Positions 13,561-14,276 of a DNA stretch of 14,276 nt are shown in pieces. This DNA is from JBIQLO01 sp044464175. Lineage in GTDB: Bacteria; Planctomycetota; Phycisphaerae; Tepidisphaerales; Tepidisphaeraceae. Every line of letters begins with the position of its first letter. The stretch's first letter is position 1. The DNA lies in contig JBIQLO010000096.1 in NCBI GenBank assembly GCA_044464175.1, positions 1 through 14,276 on the forward strand, written 5' to 3'. A model generated the notes under the pieces. The model worked only from the letters and a program-made list of their open reading frames with translations. It had not been told where the DNA came from and made no database searches. A program made the translations under genes and the position numbers.

Positions 13561-14276
13561 TCATTTCGCCACCCCTTCCCATGCGCCGCCGGCGCCCTCG
13601 CCCGCGGAATTCGAAGCCACCACGGCCCCTTCCGGCAGGGAAGGCATCGGCGGCGCGTGGTCCCCCATCGCCACCGTCCCCCGCAAAATCAGCGGGCATC
13701 CCAGCCGCCGCGGCGCAAAGCGCCGCACCCCCTCCCGGATCATCTGCACCAGCATCTCCCCCGCCGTCCGCCCCATCGCCTCCATCGGCTGCGCCACCAC
13801 GCTTAGCGGCGGATCGAACCCGGCGCTTCGGCTCAGCCCCGTGCTTCCCACCACCCCCACCTGCTCCGGCACCGCGATTCCCGCATCCCGCAGCGCGTGA
13901 ATCGCCCCCAGCGCCAGCATGTCCCCCGTGGCGAAAATGCCCTGCGGCCGGTTCCCCCCCGCCTCCAGCAGTTGCCGGATCGTGCGATACCCCGTCAACT
14001 GGCTCACATCCTCGCACGTCATCACCTGAATCCCCGCCGTGGAAAGCCCCGCCTCAATGTATCCCTGAAACAGCCCCGTCACCTTTTCCACATCGGAGCC
14101 GGGCACGCGCGGATTCACCCCCAGCACCAGCACCCGCTCCCACCCCAGCGACGCAAACAGCCGCCCCACCTGCCGCCCGGCCTCCTGGTTGTCCGCGCTG
14201 ACGTAATTGTAATTCACCTCCCCCGCCAGCCTCGGCCGGTTGATCGCCACCCAGGGAATGTCCCGCCGCTCCAGTT
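13561..14276 (-). CDS. LacI-type transcriptional regulator, sugar-binding domain (partial)
   Basis: The gene runs off the right edge, so the N-terminal DNA-binding domain is not visible. About 238 residues are present. They read through GRQVGRLFASLGWERVLVLGV, then the dimer and ligand-binding PBP1-like fold, with GIFATGDMLALGAIHALRDAGIAVPEQVGVVGSTG and the LacI hallmark PPLSVVAQPMEAMGRTAGEMLVQMI. These features are characteristic of LacI/PurR-like sugar-sensing repressors; some Planctomycetota versions carry a GntR HTH instead. The frame stays open beyond a GTG at 14250 (ERRDIPWVAINRP), so that is not the true start. It is the first visible gene of the minus-strand cluster and probably controls it. 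The last 30 residues are Ala/Gly-rich and unusual. Confidence 0.88.
   Translation of the reverse strand, partial: LERRDIPWVAINRPRLAGEVNYNYVSADNQEAGRQVGRLFASLGWERVLVLGVNPRVPGSDVEKVTGLFQGYIEAGLSTAGIQVMTCEDVSQLTGYRTIRQLLEAGGNRPQGIFATGDMLALGAIHALRDAGIAVPEQVGVVGSTGLSRSAGFDPPLSVVAQPMEAMGRTAGEMLVQMIREGVRRFAPRRLGCPLILRGTVAMGDHAPPMPSLPEGAVVASNSAGEGAGGAWEGVAK

Overview
The window looks like a chromosomal piece of a GC-rich bacterium of the Planctomycetota type, plausibly Phycisphaerae-like. The evidence is two prepilin-type proteins with an FTLVELLVV N-terminus (one with the C-terminal H-X9-DG motif common in that phylum), a secreted discoidin-plus-barrel protein beside them, a LacI-type regulator, and a prs-rplY-pth-rpsF-ssb-rplI housekeeping string. 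The phylum assignment is an inference from gene content; no rRNA gene is present.

Layout. 1-157 is the tail of a Fis-type response regulator (+), converging on an OmpA/Pal-like lipoprotein (-, 216-1100) with a shared terminator between them. 1101-1806 is non-coding. It holds nine perfect copies of a 7-bp repeat and, upstream of them, a near-consensus promoter pointing at the OmpA gene. 1807-4468 (-) is a visibly lower-GC accessory insert: a MACPF-like pore-forming protein started by TTG, a possible 25-codon linker ORF with ATGA overlaps at both ends, and a GH19-type chitinase/endolysin. 4469-5142 holds a possible small ORF, a structured repeat, a sigma70-like promoter and a terminator that together outline a candidate ~90-nt RNA. 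tRNA-Gln(UUG) follows.

5307-9359 (+) is the housekeeping block: prs (PRPP synthesis), rplY (L25), pth (peptidyl-tRNA hydrolase), rpsF (S6), ssb (with a one-base frameshift) and rplI (L9). rpsR, often found beside these genes, is absent. The spacers carry AT-rich or GC-rich self-complementary elements. Two terminators (9380-9447, 9495-9527) close the block. 9545-14276 (-) is a regulator - prepilin - prepilin - secreted carbohydrate-binding protein cluster, probably one unit for sensing and handling a glycan at the cell surface.

Two genes (ssb and the secreted protein) each need exactly one extra base, in a CC or GGGG run, to read as the expected protein. Homopolymer indel error in the assembly is therefore a serious possibility. 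The most unusual content is the MACPF/GH19 pair, which could act as a pore-former plus cell-wall hydrolase.
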